A stretch of 35,530 nucleotides of DNA from Deferribacteraceae bacterium UBA1873 (GCA_002338145.1 DDHP01000067.1:6500-42029); one strand, 5' to 3'. Shown: positions 1-9,092, counted from the stretch's first letter. Notes: generated by a model not told the origin, from the letters alone. Translations and numbers: made by a program.

Positions 1-378
1 AATGCAAGGGCAGGACTGATTACAAGAGGACTAGCAGAAATTACAAGATTAGGTGTAGCATTAAAGGCACATAAAGAGACATTTATGGGTCTGAGCGGAA
101 TGGGAGATTTGGTTCTAACGTCCACTGGAGAGCTAAGCAGAAACAGAAATGTGGGTCTGAAACTGGCGAAAGGGTTGAGCCTTAATGAAATTCTTGATAG
201 TATGAATATGGTGGCTGAAGGTGTTTTTACAGCAAAAGCGGCTTACAATTTGGCTCGAAAAATGAAAGTTGAGATGCCGATAACTGATGAAGTATATAAG
301 ATACTTTATCAAAATAAATCGCCTAAAGATTCTGTAATGGATTTAATGAGCAGGGACTTAAAAGATGAAAGGATTTAA
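1..378 (+). CDS. gpsA: Glycerol-3-phosphate dehydrogenase [NAD(P)+], C-terminal part (5' end outside the window)
   Basis: The reading frame is open from base 1 and ends at TAA 376-378. It encodes about 125 residues of the C-terminal substrate-binding domain. The first residues read NARAGLITRGLAEITRLG, followed by a GLSGMGDLVLT stretch and ELSRNRNVG. These are the conserved blocks of GpsA, the cytoplasmic enzyme that reduces dihydroxyacetone phosphate to sn-glycerol-3-phosphate for phospholipid synthesis. The N-terminal Rossmann domain lies upstream of the window. manC follows 33 bases later on the same strand, so the two may be co-transcribed. The identification rests on strong motif recognition; nothing looks damaged. 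Confidence 0.93.
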   Translation, partial: NARAGLITRGLAEITRLGVALKAHKETFMGLSGMGDLVLTSTGELSRNRNVGLKLAKGLSLNEILDSMNMVAEGVFTAKAAYNLARKMKVEMPITDEVYKILYQNKSPKDSVMDLMSRDLKDERI

Positions 379-411
379 TACCGCTACAATCATAAGTAAA
401 GGGGGGAGAAT

Positions 412-1821
412 ATGATTTCTGTAATTTTATGCGGCGGAAGCGGTACGAGACTGTGGCCTGTGAGCCGCAGATACCTGCCTAAACAGTTTGTAAAAATATT
501 TGATGGTGAATCACTGTTTCAGAAAACAATTAAAAGAAATATGAATATTTCTGATGAAATCTATATTATTTCTAATGAAACCCAATATTTTTTAGCACTT
601 AACCAGTTAGAAGAGCTTGCTTTACCTGAGAGCCTGAAATTCAGATTCTTTCTTGAGTCTGTTGGCAGGAATACTGCTCCGGCTATAGGTTTAGCCAGTA
701 TGGATGTGGAAAAAGATGATATCCTTCTTGTATGTCCCTCGGATCATTTGGTTGAAAATAATGAAATCTATGAGCTGTGTGTCAGCAAAGCAGTAGAACT
801 TGCCAATGACGATTGCTTGGTCACTTTTGGTATATCACCGTCATATCCGGAAACTGGCTATGGATATATTCAGGCTAAAGGGGAAAATGTCATAGCCTTT
901 AAGGAAAAACCGGACGCCCACACTGCCACAAATTATCTAAACAGCGGAGAATACCTTTGGAACAGCGGAATGTTCTGTTTCAAAGCTGAAACATATCTAA
1001 ATAACCTGAAAAAATATTCAGAAGAAATATTTACAGGAGTTGAAAAAGCTTATAACAATAAACATCAAATTTCTGATAATGAAATTAGAATACCGTACGA
1101 TTACATGAGGGTAATACCTGATGACAGTATCGATTATGCGGTAATGGAAAAGGCAGAAAATGTAAAAGTTGTTTATGGGGAATTTAACTGGAATGATGTG
1201 GGCAGCTTTAAGTCACTTTACGACATTTCAAGTAAGGATGTAGCGAATAACGCAATATTGTCAACTTACAAAGATAAAGGCATTGAGCCAATTATGATTA
1301 ATTCACATGACAATTTAATTGTTACAGGAAAAAGGCAGATAGCAGTAATAGGAGAGGAGAATCTTGTGGTGGTTGACACGGATGATGCTCTGCTTATTAC
1401 CAACAAGTCGGAAAGTCAGAGGGTTAAAGAGGTCGTCAGCCTTTTGAAGGAAAAAGGTTCAGATTTGGCAGAAATTCACAAGACGGTGATAAGACCATGG
1501 GGCTCATACACAATACTGGAGGAAGGACCTCTTTACAAAATTAAAAAGATTACAGTAAAACCAGGCAAACGCCTTTCCCTGCAAAAGCACTTTCACAGAA
1601 ATGAGCATTGGGTTGTTGTGAGTGGTACTGCAAGGGTCACGCTGGATGACGAAGTATTTCTGCTGAGGCAGAACGAATCCACATTTATCAAAATGGGAGC
1701 AAAACACAGACTGGAGAATCCGGGTAATATAGAATTGGTCATAATTGAGTCACAAGTGGGTGAATATACCGGCGAGGATGATATCGTCAGAATTGAAGAT
1801 GATTTTAAAAGGAGCGAATAA
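412..1821 (+). CDS. manC: Mannose-1-phosphate guanylyltransferase / mannose-6-phosphate isomerase
   Basis: This 469-residue protein has the bifunctional type II layout. An N-terminal nucleotidyltransferase carries GGSGTRLWP at residues 8-16 and an FKEKPD motif in mid-domain. A C-terminal cupin isomerase domain (about residues 350-465) carries RPWGSY, the KPGKRLSLQKH segment and HRNEHW. It makes GDP-mannose from mannose-1-phosphate and can interconvert mannose-6-phosphate and fructose-6-phosphate, feeding surface polysaccharide or LPS sugars. The ATG is preceded by a strong GGGGGGAGA ribosome-binding site. It lies 33 bases after gpsA, and its stop is only 3 bases from the convergent trkH stop. 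No glycosyltransferase or other GDP-sugar gene is adjacent, so the final polysaccharide is unknown. Confidence 0.95.
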   Translation: MISVILCGGSGTRLWPVSRRYLPKQFVKIFDGESLFQKTIKRNMNISDEIYIISNETQYFLALNQLEELALPESLKFRFFLESVGRNTAPAIGLASMDVEKDDILLVCPSDHLVENNEIYELCVSKAVELANDDCLVTFGISPSYPETGYGYIQAKGENVIAFKEKPDAHTATNYLNSGEYLWNSGMFCFKAETYLNNLKKYSEEIFTGVEKAYNNKHQISDNEIRIPYDYMRVIPDDSIDYAVMEKAENVKVVYGEFNWNDVGSFKSLYDISSKDVANNAILSTYKDKGIEPIMINSHDNLIVTGKRQIAVIGEENLVVVDTDDALLITNKSESQRVKEVVSLLKEKGSDLAEIHKTVIRPWGSYTILEEGPLYKIKKITVKPGKRLSLQKHFHRNEHWVVVSGTARVTLDDEVFLLRQNESTFIKMGAKHRLENPGNIELVIIESQVGEYTGEDDIVRIEDDFKRSE

Positions 1822-1824
1822 TAA

Positions 1825-3276
1825 TTATTTTCTCCAAAAATAAGGGGTAAAAATTACTATAAAAGAATAAAGCTCAAGTCTGCCTGCAATCATTGCAAGG
1901 CTTAACACCCATTTGATGTAGTTACTGAAATCAGCATAATTGTTCATGGGTCCTACGGAAGCGAATCCGGGACCTATGTTACCAATGGTTGCCAGAGAGG
2001 CAGTAAAGGAAGTCATGAGGTCTTGTCCGCCGGAGGCAACCAAAATTGTAACAATAATATTTGTGGCTATATAAAGAAAAAAGAAACCAGAAACCGCATA
2101 AACAATATCTTTTTTTACAGGCAATTTGTTAAGTTTTATTGTAAATATCCCTCTGGGGTGCAGTAAAAATTTGATTTCATTTACGGATTGTTTAAATAAC
2201 AGTAGAATACGAACTACTTTTATACCGCCGGCAGTTGAGCCTGAACAGCCCCCCACAAACATCAAGGAAAAAAGCACTATCTGAGATAAAAAAGGCCATG
2301 ATTCGTAGTTATCTGTAACAAAACCTGTAGTTGTTATAAAAGTCAGTGCCTGAAAAATAGCAAGTCTGAAAGATTCTTCTTTGCCAGATCCAAAATTAAT
2401 ATACAAATTTAAAGCAACTATAAGGGTTGAAGTGAGAGTAATAATTACAAATGCTTTTAACTCGGAATTATTAAAAATATTTTTAAAGTTACCAGTGATC
2501 AGATTAAAATGAAGTGCAAAGTTTACACTAGCCAGAAACATAAAAGCAGATATTATATATTGAATATAAGGCGAACTGTAGTGAGCAATACTGTCTTGTT
2601 TTGGAGAGAACCCCCCTGTGGACAAAGTGGAAAATGTATGGGTAATTGAATCAAAAAAACTCATTCCACCCAAAATTAGCAATATAATTAGCAAAATTGT
2701 CAAAGATAAATAAATAAGCCATAAATATTTGGCAGTTGTGGTTATACGGGAAGAAATTTTATCAACGGAAGGACCGGGAGCCTCAGCTTTAATCAGTTGC
2801 AGGCCTCCAATGCCAAGAAGTGGAAGAATAGCAACAGTCAGAACAACTATCCCCATACCACCAAGCCATTGTGTCAAAGAGCGCCACATTAAAAGTGATT
2901 TGGGCAAACCTTCGATATCTCCAAGAATTGAAGCACCCGTTGTTGTAAAACCAGAAGCAGTTTCAAAAAAAGAATTGGTAAACTCCGGGATAGCTCCACT
3001 GAGATAAAATGGCATAGCTCCAAAAAAAGAAGCAGTGAGCCATGCCATACTGACAAGCAAAAAACTTCCCTTTGTAGACAATATACTTTGGTTCGTTTTT
3101 TTGGTAAGGAATAATATTAACAGAGAAGTGACAACTACTATTACAATGGTTAGCTGAAAAGATTTAAAAGCAGACACTTCATTATAGTACAAAGATGATA
3201 AACTGCACAAAAACATGAAGAAAGCAAGTATTAGCCAGATTACACTAAGTGTTTTGAATACAAGTGGAAATCTCAT
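1825..3276 (-). CDS. trkH: Trk-type potassium uptake protein, membrane subunit TrkH
   Basis: This 483-residue, very hydrophobic protein shows the four pore-loop repeats of the TrkH/KtrB superfamily. They are TTTGAS (about 111-116), STGGFS (about 219-224), TTTGFVT, and ATIGNIGPGF near the C terminus. GGCSGSTAGGIK, typical of TrkH, precedes the last repeat region. It forms the potassium-conducting channel in the inner membrane and works with the cytosolic NAD/ATP-binding TrkA encoded just upstream. The ATG lies 4 bases beyond the trkA stop, so the two genes form one transcription unit. It ends 3 bases from manC, head-on, leaving no room for a separate terminator. The length is normal for the family. 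Confidence 0.95.
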   Translation of the reverse strand: MRFPLVFKTLSVIWLILAFFMFLCSLSSLYYNEVSAFKSFQLTIVIVVVTSLLILFLTKKTNQSILSTKGSFLLVSMAWLTASFFGAMPFYLSGAIPEFTNSFFETASGFTTTGASILGDIEGLPKSLLMWRSLTQWLGGMGIVVLTVAILPLLGIGGLQLIKAEAPGPSVDKISSRITTTAKYLWLIYLSLTILLIILLILGGMSFFDSITHTFSTLSTGGFSPKQDSIAHYSSPYIQYIISAFMFLASVNFALHFNLITGNFKNIFNNSELKAFVIITLTSTLIVALNLYINFGSGKEESFRLAIFQALTFITTTGFVTDNYESWPFLSQIVLFSLMFVGGCSGSTAGGIKVVRILLLFKQSVNEIKFLLHPRGIFTIKLNKLPVKKDIVYAVSGFFFLYIATNIIVTILVASGGQDLMTSFTASLATIGNIGPGFASVGPMNNYADFSNYIKWVLSLAMIAGRLELYSFIVIFTPYFWRK

Positions 3277-3280
3277 AGGC

Positions 3281-4624
3281 TTATTTTGATATAAACTCTT
3301 CTATTTTGTCTATAGAACTTTTCTTTGAAAAGAGAATCAGATTATCGCCCTCATCTAAAACGTAATTGCCGTCCGGGATTATATTCTTGTTGTTTCTATT
3401 TATTGCAACGATAAGAGAATGTTTGGGTAAAGCGAGATTTTTGATGGCAACATTTTTGTGTTTGCTATTTGGAGGGATTGTAAACTCTATAATCTCCGCT
3501 TTTCCGTCAAAAAGGCTGTAAACGCCTTTAATATTACCTTTACGAATATGCTTTAAAATAGCATTTGCCGAACTGATTTTCGGGCTGATAGTAGAATCTA
3601 TTCCCAGTTTTGCAGCCATATTCAGATAATTGACTTTGCTCACAAGAGAAATAGTCTTTTTAATGCCGCTTTCTTTTGCGTAAACACAAGTTAAAATATT
3701 AAGCTCTTCATTATCGGTAACGGAAAGCATCAAATCAAAAGATCCAAGGTCTTCCTCTTCAAAAATGCTTTCATCGGAAATATCGGCATGTATGACAGTA
3801 ATATCAGGTATTTGCTCAGCAATTTGCTTGCATTTATTATAATCTTTTTCGATTAGCTTTACATTCTTATCTATAGAAGCCAGATATTCGGCTACAAATT
3901 TCCCCGTTCTTCCTCCGCCTACTATAACAATATGTTTCAATCGCTTAAATATTACGCCGGATTTAAAAAGAAATCTGTTTACACCAACCCTTTCTCCGGT
4001 AACAAAAAGGTGATCGCCTTCATAGACCTTTGTATCCCCTTTGGGAATGATAATATCATTATTCCTCAAAATTCCAGTAATCAGATAATCCTCATTTATT
4101 TTCTGTCTGATATCCTTTACACTTGTCCCGTTCAAAATAGAATCCTTATGAATGAAAAGATCTCTGAACTGTAGATTACCGCTTTCAAAAGTTGTTGTGC
4201 CTGCGGTAACTCCCTGCTGAATGGTATTTATTATTGCACGTGCAGCTTCCAGTTCCGGATTGACAACAAAATCCACCCCTACATGATTGTTCTGCAGAAG
4301 ATTGCTTCGGGAGTAGTCGAGACGCCTTACCCTGGCAATCTTGGTTTTAAGCTTAAGCTCACTGGATACCATAAAGCATGTGATGAGATTAACCTCATCT
4401 GAGTCCGTTACCGCTATAAAAATATCATCCTTCTCAATATCAAGGGATTTGATAAGATCCATATCTGTTCCTTCACCTTTCACAACCATGCAGTCAAGAT
4501 GTGTCTGGGCATACTTCACTTTGCTGATATCTTTATCTATAAGGATAACATCTTTGTTTTCCTTTATCAGCTGCTCCGCAATGTGATAACCGACTTCTCC
4601 GGCACCTACTACTATTACTTTCAT
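3281..4624 (-). CDS. trkA: Trk potassium transport regulatory protein TrkA
   Basis: This 447-residue cytosolic protein has the duplicated RCK layout of TrkA. The first Rossmann domain carries GAGEVG at residues 7-12 and is followed by a TrkA-C domain. The second carries GGGRTG at 236-241 and is followed by another TrkA-C domain. Acidic residues end the second beta strand in both halves (LIDKD, LIEKD), as expected for NAD(H) binding. It gates TrkH by nucleotide binding. It is the first gene of a two-gene trkA-trkH operon and is divergent from the antiporter gene at 4845. A modest GAGAG ribosome-binding site precedes the ATG. The 220-base divergent region is AT-rich and should carry both promoters, but no single promoter stands out. 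Confidence 0.95.
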   Translation of the reverse strand: MKVIVVGAGEVGYHIAEQLIKENKDVILIDKDISKVKYAQTHLDCMVVKGEGTDMDLIKSLDIEKDDIFIAVTDSDEVNLITCFMVSSELKLKTKIARVRRLDYSRSNLLQNNHVGVDFVVNPELEAARAIINTIQQGVTAGTTTFESGNLQFRDLFIHKDSILNGTSVKDIRQKINEDYLITGILRNNDIIIPKGDTKVYEGDHLFVTGERVGVNRFLFKSGVIFKRLKHIVIVGGGRTGKFVAEYLASIDKNVKLIEKDYNKCKQIAEQIPDITVIHADISDESIFEEEDLGSFDLMLSVTDNEELNILTCVYAKESGIKKTISLVSKVNYLNMAAKLGIDSTISPKISSANAILKHIRKGNIKGVYSLFDGKAEIIEFTIPPNSKHKNVAIKNLALPKHSLIVAINRNNKNIIPDGNYVLDEGDNLILFSKKSSIDKIEEFISK

Positions 4625-4844
4625 TTAAAACTCTCAAAAACAAGATTTAGTGGAATTTCACAATCTAATATTAATACGCTGATTTTGCAAATCATTTTAA
4701 AAACCATCCATAATTATTTTAACTGTATTATACAAAAACCAGATTTTTAAAGAGGAGAAGTATTATATCTTTTATACCTAAATTTCAATAAATTTTTTAT
4801 TATTGATTTTTACTATCAAAAATTTTATCTGTAGTTGACTGCTT

Positions 4845-6056
4845 ATGAATGAATTATTTGTTATAGGATTACTCATTATTATCGGTTACTCCGCCGGCTT
4901 GCTTTTGGAAAAAGCAGGGATTCCGAAGATTATAGGCTATATCCTGACAGGTATTGTTTTTAGCCCTTACTCTTTCGAATTTGTCCCTGAGAGTATATTA
5001 AAAAGTTCAAGCCCCTTAATAGATACTTGTCTGGGCTTTATCATATTTGAAGTAGGTGGCTCACTCAAATGGTCCAAGCTTAAAAATTATAAGAAGCAGC
5101 TTCTCAATATTTTGTTATTTGAAAGTTTAACCACCTATATATTAATTATTACAGTGTTTGTTGCAGCGGGTTATGTTTTTGCGGGGCTTTTTACAATAGA
5201 TCCGCTGTGGGTCTTTATTCTTGCCATTTTGTTAGCTCCAATGGGTGCTCCCACAGACCCTACTGCAACATTTGCCATTATGCATGAATACAGTGCAAAA
5301 GGTGAACTTTCAAATACTATTATAGAAGTAGCGGCTTTAGATGACGCCATGGGTGTCTTTTTGTTCAGTTTATCCACCAGTGTGGCTTTTATTTTAGCAG
5401 GTAATGGCGACAGCAGTATAATTATGTCTTCGATAAAAGCATTTTATACAATAGCCGGGGCTTTGGGCTTAGGGGTATTAGTAGGATGGATAACCCGAAT
5501 TATCAGTAATATATTGCAAACCAGCAATGAAGGGCAATGGATAGTTATATTAGCGGCTTTTATAATATTTACTTTTGGTTTATCTTCGATGCTTGGATTG
5601 GATAAAATTCTTACAATGATGGCTTTTGGGGCTTACACTACTAACTTTAACGAGCAACAGGAAACAATATTCAAAATTATAGAACGATATACGGAAGAAT
5701 TGATTGTTTTGTTCTTTTTTATATTATCCGGTTTACATTTGGACATAACTGCAATACCAGACGCAGTTTATCTTATCGGTATCTTTGTCGTTGCCAGACT
5801 CTTGGGTAAATATTTCGGTGCAAGAACAGGGGCATATTTAGGCGGCGCCCCGAAAGAAGTTCAGAGATGTATCGGTGGAGGACTTTTGCCTCAGGGAGGA
5901 ATAGTTATCGGTTTGGCGCTTATGATATCGCAGGAGCCTGCGTTTAATATAATATCGGATACTTTACTGGCAACTGTCATGGGAAGTGCTGTTATAAATG
6001 AAATCATAGGTCCTTTCAGTGCTAAAGCAGCTTTAACAAAAGCAGGAGAAATCTGA
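4845..6056 (+). CDS. Cation/proton antiporter (CPA family, Na+/H+ exchanger domain)
   Basis: This 403-residue integral membrane protein has roughly a dozen hydrophobic segments. GAPTDPTAT at about residues 134-142 and ALDDA at about 164-168 match the unwound-helix and ion-binding helix motifs of the Na_H_Exchanger fold. The Asp-Asp pair (D166-D167) is the form seen in electrogenic members. It is expected to exchange Na+ or K+ for H+ across the inner membrane. Divergent trkAH next to it suggests joint cation homeostasis. It lacks the cytosolic RCK domain found in some relatives. An in-frame stop at 4836-4838 fixes the start at or near 4845, yet no good ribosome-binding site precedes the ATG. 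The exact substrate cannot be read from the sequence. Confidence 0.85.
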   Translation: MNELFVIGLLIIIGYSAGLLLEKAGIPKIIGYILTGIVFSPYSFEFVPESILKSSSPLIDTCLGFIIFEVGGSLKWSKLKNYKKQLLNILLFESLTTYILIITVFVAAGYVFAGLFTIDPLWVFILAILLAPMGAPTDPTATFAIMHEYSAKGELSNTIIEVAALDDAMGVFLFSLSTSVAFILAGNGDSSIIMSSIKAFYTIAGALGLGVLVGWITRIISNILQTSNEGQWIVILAAFIIFTFGLSSMLGLDKILTMMAFGAYTTNFNEQQETIFKIIERYTEELIVLFFFILSGLHLDITAIPDAVYLIGIFVVARLLGKYFGARTGAYLGGAPKEVQRCIGGGLLPQGGIVIGLALMISQEPAFNIISDTLLATVMGSAVINEIIGPFSAKAALTKAGEI

Positions 6057-6071
6057 GGGACGAAATATTTT

Positions 6072-7208
6072 TTAAAATATTTTGTAAACAGCCAGGCGTC
6101 CGTCAAGATTGGCGTTTTTTAGAGGAATTTTGCGGCTTGTTCTAAGCCCTACACTTTTAATCAGCTCCCTTTTTCCGAAATATATATATGCTGTTGAGCC
6201 TTTGCAGTTCTGCTTCAGGAAATCTCCCATCTGTTTCACAAAATCTTCCATTTGCAAATTTTTGCCGATGCGTTTTCCATAGGGCGGGTTTGTAATTATT
6301 GTCTTATTTTGGAGTTTTAAGTCTCTAAAATCGGAATTCTGTATTTCTATTTTTTGCCCACCTGGCAGGGCAGATAGATTTTGCCGGGCGTACTTAACAG
6401 CTGTCGCATCTAGGTCATAGCCGCTTATAAGGTTTTTATTTAACGGTTTTATGCCTGCTTCGGCACTTTTTTTTATGTCTTGCCAGACTTTCTTGTTAAA
6501 GTCGGGCATATACATAAATCCGAAATTTTTTCTCAAATATCCTGCCGGTATATTGCAGTGCTTGATCAGTGCCTCGGCCAGGATTGTTCCCGAGCCGCAC
6601 ATGGGATCAACCAATGGTGTTTCACCATTCCATCCGCTCAGATCGATTACAGCAGCAGCCACATTTTCCATCATGGGAGCCTCTACTGTTTTTTTTCTGT
6701 AACCTCTTCTGTGAAGAGAGCCCCCTGAAGTTTCCAGACTGAGGACAGCTTTGTTGTTGTTGATAAGTATATGAAACCATACATCAGGTGTTTTTGGATC
6801 GACGTTGGGACGTTTATCATATTTTATTCTGAATTGATCGACAATTGCATCTTTTACGCACAGAGCAGCATATTGGGAATGATTGATAATACTGCCGGCG
6901 ACGTTTGAAAAAACGGCAAAAGTATTGTCTATACCCAAGAAGTCACTGAAATCAATTTTGCTGACAGTATTGTAAAGGTATCTGGTGCTGTGGCAGTCGA
7001 AACTGATTAAGGGAGCAACAATTCTGGTCGCGATTCGTGTGTAGTAATTGATTTTGTAAAGTGTTTCAGAGCTGCAGGTGAAAAATACACCTTTGAAAGA
7101 TTTCTCTACATTTTCCGCACCAAGTTTTTCAGCTTCCTTGGCAAAAAGTTCTTCCAGCCCTGCTGCTGTTTGTGCAAAATATCTATTGGTTTTCTGATAT
7201 TGATACAT
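6072..7208 (-). CDS. THUMP-domain class I rRNA methyltransferase (RlmL/YpsC family)
   Basis: This 378-residue protein has an N-terminal ferredoxin-like plus THUMP RNA-binding region (about 1-160). A LHRRGYR motif follows at 165-171. The Rossmann methyltransferase has the SAM-binding DPMCGSGT at 201-208 and the catalytic ITNPPYGKR (NPPY at 307-310), a signature of N2-guanine or N6-adenine methylation. Family members methylate G2445 of 23S rRNA. It lacks the second methyltransferase domain of the E. coli RlmL fusion, like the shorter Bacillus YpsC type. A clear AAGGAGA ribosome-binding site precedes the ATG. It converges on the antiporter gene with a 15-base gap containing an AT-rich inverted repeat around 6063-6082. 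Confidence 0.9.
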   Translation of the reverse strand: MYQYQKTNRYFAQTAAGLEELFAKEAEKLGAENVEKSFKGVFFTCSSETLYKINYYTRIATRIVAPLISFDCHSTRYLYNTVSKIDFSDFLGIDNTFAVFSNVAGSIINHSQYAALCVKDAIVDQFRIKYDKRPNVDPKTPDVWFHILINNNKAVLSLETSGGSLHRRGYRKKTVEAPMMENVAAAVIDLSGWNGETPLVDPMCGSGTILAEALIKHCNIPAGYLRKNFGFMYMPDFNKKVWQDIKKSAEAGIKPLNKNLISGYDLDATAVKYARQNLSALPGGQKIEIQNSDFRDLKLQNKTIITNPPYGKRIGKNLQMEDFVKQMGDFLKQNCKGSTAYIYFGKRELIKSVGLRTSRKIPLKNANLDGRLAVYKIF

Positions 7209-7332
7209 TTTGTCTCCTTGGAAAGCAGACGATACTATATTTTGAATGCAGGTATGTCAAGGTTTTCAGTTTTAATAAAGAGAATGTTCTTTTAAATAGT
7301 AAATTTCTTTACCTTTCTTTTTTCTTTTGTAA

Positions 7333-7361
7333 TTGACTTTAAACATAAATATTTGTATAAA
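7333..7361 (+). promoter_or_regulatory. Sigma-70-type promoter of the tRNA-Leu gene
   Basis: TTGACT at 7333-7338 and TATAAA at 7356-7361 are separated by exactly 17 bases. The predicted start near 7368 lies about 16 bases before the mature tRNA. A GC-containing stretch (GCTCTGGG) follows the -10 box, which is compatible with a stringent-type discriminator. Confidence 0.65.
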
Positions 7362-7383
7362 TTGCTCTGGGTATATTTTAAAA

Positions 7384-7470
7384 GCCGAAGTGGCGGAACT
7401 GGTAGACGCGCATGATTCAGGTTCATGTGGGCTAACGCCTGTGGGGGTTCGAGTCCCCCCTTCGGCACCA
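7384..7470 (+). tRNA. tRNA-Leu (anticodon CAG)
   Basis: An 87-base class II tRNA. The acceptor stem is GCCGAAG (7384-7390) with CTTCGGC (7460-7466), then discriminator A and an encoded CCA (7468-7470). The D arm is GCG/CGC around GAACTGGTAGA. The anticodon stem CATGA/TCATG (7411-7415, 7423-7427) encloses the loop TTCAGGT, giving anticodon CAG at 7418-7420, which reads CUG leucine codons. There is a long variable arm (GGGC-TAAC-GCCT) and a T arm GGGGG-TTCGAGT-CCCCC. Every stem pairs and the long variable arm fits leucine. Confidence 0.97.
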
Positions 7471-7591
7471 TTTCCAGAGTTTGATTATTTTATAAAGAAT
7501 CCAATTGTTACACATTTATCACAATTACAGCATATCAATATAATTTGCTGCAACATACACAAAATGTTCTTTATCATAATTCTCTTAAGAA

Positions 7592-7617
7592 GTGTTTCTG
7601 TTTATAAGCAGAAACAC
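7592..7617. terminator. Inverted repeat downstream of the tRNA, possible terminator
   Basis: GTGTTTCTG (7592-7600) and CAGAAACAC (7609-7617) form a perfect 9-base-pair stem with an 8-base loop. It lies 122 bases after the tRNA. No clean T-run follows, so it is a weak candidate for intrinsic termination. It could instead be a processing or structural element. Confidence 0.35.
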
Positions 7618-7652
7618 AGATATATTTGAATAAAGATTACTCGGCTTTGATA

Positions 7653-7722
7653 GGAATGACAAGTATCAAATGTGTCATCTCGACAGCGCACTTAAAGCGT
7701 TAAGTGCGCGGGTAGAAATCTC
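7653..7722. repeat. Palindromic interspersed-type repeat, copy 1
   Basis: This element lies inside the 365-base gene-free gap 7471-7835. It has two nested hairpins. ATGACA (7656-7661) pairs with TGTCAT (7673-7678). After CTCGAC (7679-7684), GCGCACTTAA (7686-7695) pairs perfectly with TTAAGTGCGC (7700-7709) around a 4-base loop. It ends in GAAATCTC (7715-7722). The TGTCA-Y-CTCGAC core recurs in inverted orientation at the end of the window, indicating a repeat family. The rest of the gap is AT-rich, apart from the inverted repeat at 7592 and the HD-GYP promoter. Confidence 0.6.
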
Positions 7723-7779
7723 TTTTGCTTAATGCTATATACTAAATAAATATGCAATTATGCTAAGTACTGTAAAATC

Positions 7780-7808
7780 TTGTTTACCAACTTTAAAAGT
7801 ATTATAAT
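7780..7808 (+). promoter_or_regulatory. Sigma-70-type promoter of the HD-GYP gene
   Basis: TTGTTT at 7780-7785 and a consensus TATAAT at 7803-7808 are separated by 17 bases. The predicted start near 7815 gives a leader of roughly 36 bases to the ATG at 7851. Confidence 0.6.
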
Positions 7809-7850
7809 TTGATTGATTGACAGCAGTGTGGTTGGGTGGTAATTAAATAT

Positions 7851-9038
7851 ATGCTTAAAATTAATATTGAAGATTTGAAAAAAGGCATGACAGTATTGAA
7901 GTGTGATAAAGAGTGGCTTAATCTGCCTATTTTTGGGAAAGTTTTGGAAGATGAGAATTATATAGATTTGATGAGGAATTACGGTGTAAAACATGTATTT
8001 GTAGAAAATAATAAAGTAGCGCAGGAGATACTTAACACTAATAATAAAGAAAGTGACAAACAGAGGTTAAGTGACCATTTTAATTTAACGCTCAAAGACT
8101 TTTTGTTTTTCAAGGAGATTTACAATGAATTGATGGACTTTGTCAAAAAGATGTTTTATGCTCTTGATACTGAAGAGTTTTTAGACGAAACGTTATTGCT
8201 AAGAAGCTGTTATACCATTGAAAATTTTGCCAGCAGAACACCGACATTTGCACTTAATCTTTTTGAAGAATCAGATGACAGCGATTATCTTTTCAAGCAC
8301 TCGCTTAATGTTGCAATATTTTCATCAGCTTTAGCCAAAGCTATGGGCTACGAGGATAAAAAAATACAGGCTATTACTGTTGGCAGTTTACTCCACGATA
8401 TAGGAATGAAAAAGGTTCCAAAGGAAATATATAACAAAAAAGGCAAACTGACAAAACATGAATATTTTGAAATAAAAAAGCATCCCATATATGGGTTTAA
8501 ATTAGCCCAAAATATTAAAAATATAGAGCCTGAGTCATTATCTGTTATACTGGAGCATCATGAGAGGTCAGACGGTACAGGTTATCCCAGGGGATTGAAA
8601 GAGGACAAGATATCTGCTTTGGGAAAGATAACTGCAATAACAGATACATATGATGCATTGACCAGTCATAGAGCATACAAAGAAAACATTTCCCACAGGG
8701 AAGCATTTAATATCATATTCAGTTGGTCAGGTGAGCATTTCAATAGCATCTTGGCTAAGTTTTTTCTTAATATGTTAAGACCTTATCCAGTGGGGACTGT
8801 TGTGAAACTGGATACTGGAGAGTATGGCGTCGTTTTTGAAAATAATCCGAATGACGTTAATGCTCCGAAAGTTCTCCTTGTGGATCCGGAAGATAATAGT
8901 AATGTAACATTGTACGATTTGTCCTCGTACAATATTGTAAATAAAAAACCGTATAAAAAAATCGAGTCTGTCCTCAGCGATAAAGCGACTGGTATAAAGC
9001 CTGCAGAGGTTATTGAGCATTTTTTGCGCTCTAAATAA
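7851..9038 (+). CDS. HD-GYP domain protein, probable cyclic-di-GMP phosphodiesterase
   Basis: This protein has 395 residues from the chosen ATG. An in-frame GTG at 7836 would add five residues, but the GGGTGGT sequence there serves better as the ribosome-binding site of ATG 7851, and the resulting N terminus (MLKINIEDLKKGM) is typical of the family. An N-terminal domain of about 140 residues resembles DUF3391. The HD-GYP domain follows, with KHSLNVA, HDIGM (HD at 182-183), the HH of EHHERSDG, and GTGYP (GYP at 244-246). The metal-binding and GYP residues are intact, so hydrolysis of c-di-GMP is likely. The last 100 residues form an extra domain of unclear role. It is transcribed alone from the promoter at 7780-7808. 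Confidence 0.92.
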   Translation: MLKINIEDLKKGMTVLKCDKEWLNLPIFGKVLEDENYIDLMRNYGVKHVFVENNKVAQEILNTNNKESDKQRLSDHFNLTLKDFLFFKEIYNELMDFVKKMFYALDTEEFLDETLLLRSCYTIENFASRTPTFALNLFEESDDSDYLFKHSLNVAIFSSALAKAMGYEDKKIQAITVGSLLHDIGMKKVPKEIYNKKGKLTKHEYFEIKKHPIYGFKLAQNIKNIEPESLSVILEHHERSDGTGYPRGLKEDKISALGKITAITDTYDALTSHRAYKENISHREAFNIIFSWSGEHFNSILAKFFLNMLRPYPVGTVVKLDTGEYGVVFENNPNDVNAPKVLLVDPEDNSNVTLYDLSSYNIVNKKPYKKIESVLSDKATGIKPAEVIEHFLRSK

Positions 9039-9052
9039 TTTTGGTTGTGCAA

Positions 9053-9079
9053 CAGCTGCCGGATATTTGCCGGCAACTG
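9053..9079. terminator. Inverted repeat between convergent genes, likely bidirectional terminator
   Basis: CAGCTGCCGG (9053-9062) pairs with CCGGCAACTG (9070-9079) with one mismatch around a 7-base loop. It sits in the 54-base gap between the convergent HD-GYP and host-attachment genes. The flanks are AT-rich but have no long T-run. Confidence 0.45.
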
Positions 9080-9092
9080 TATACTTATTTAA

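Noticed and set aside
7333..7629. 98-residue ORF on the plus strand
   Set aside because: It runs straight through the tRNA-Leu gene and its promoter. The 'protein' reading AELVDAHDSG is a well-known artefact of translating a leucine tRNA.
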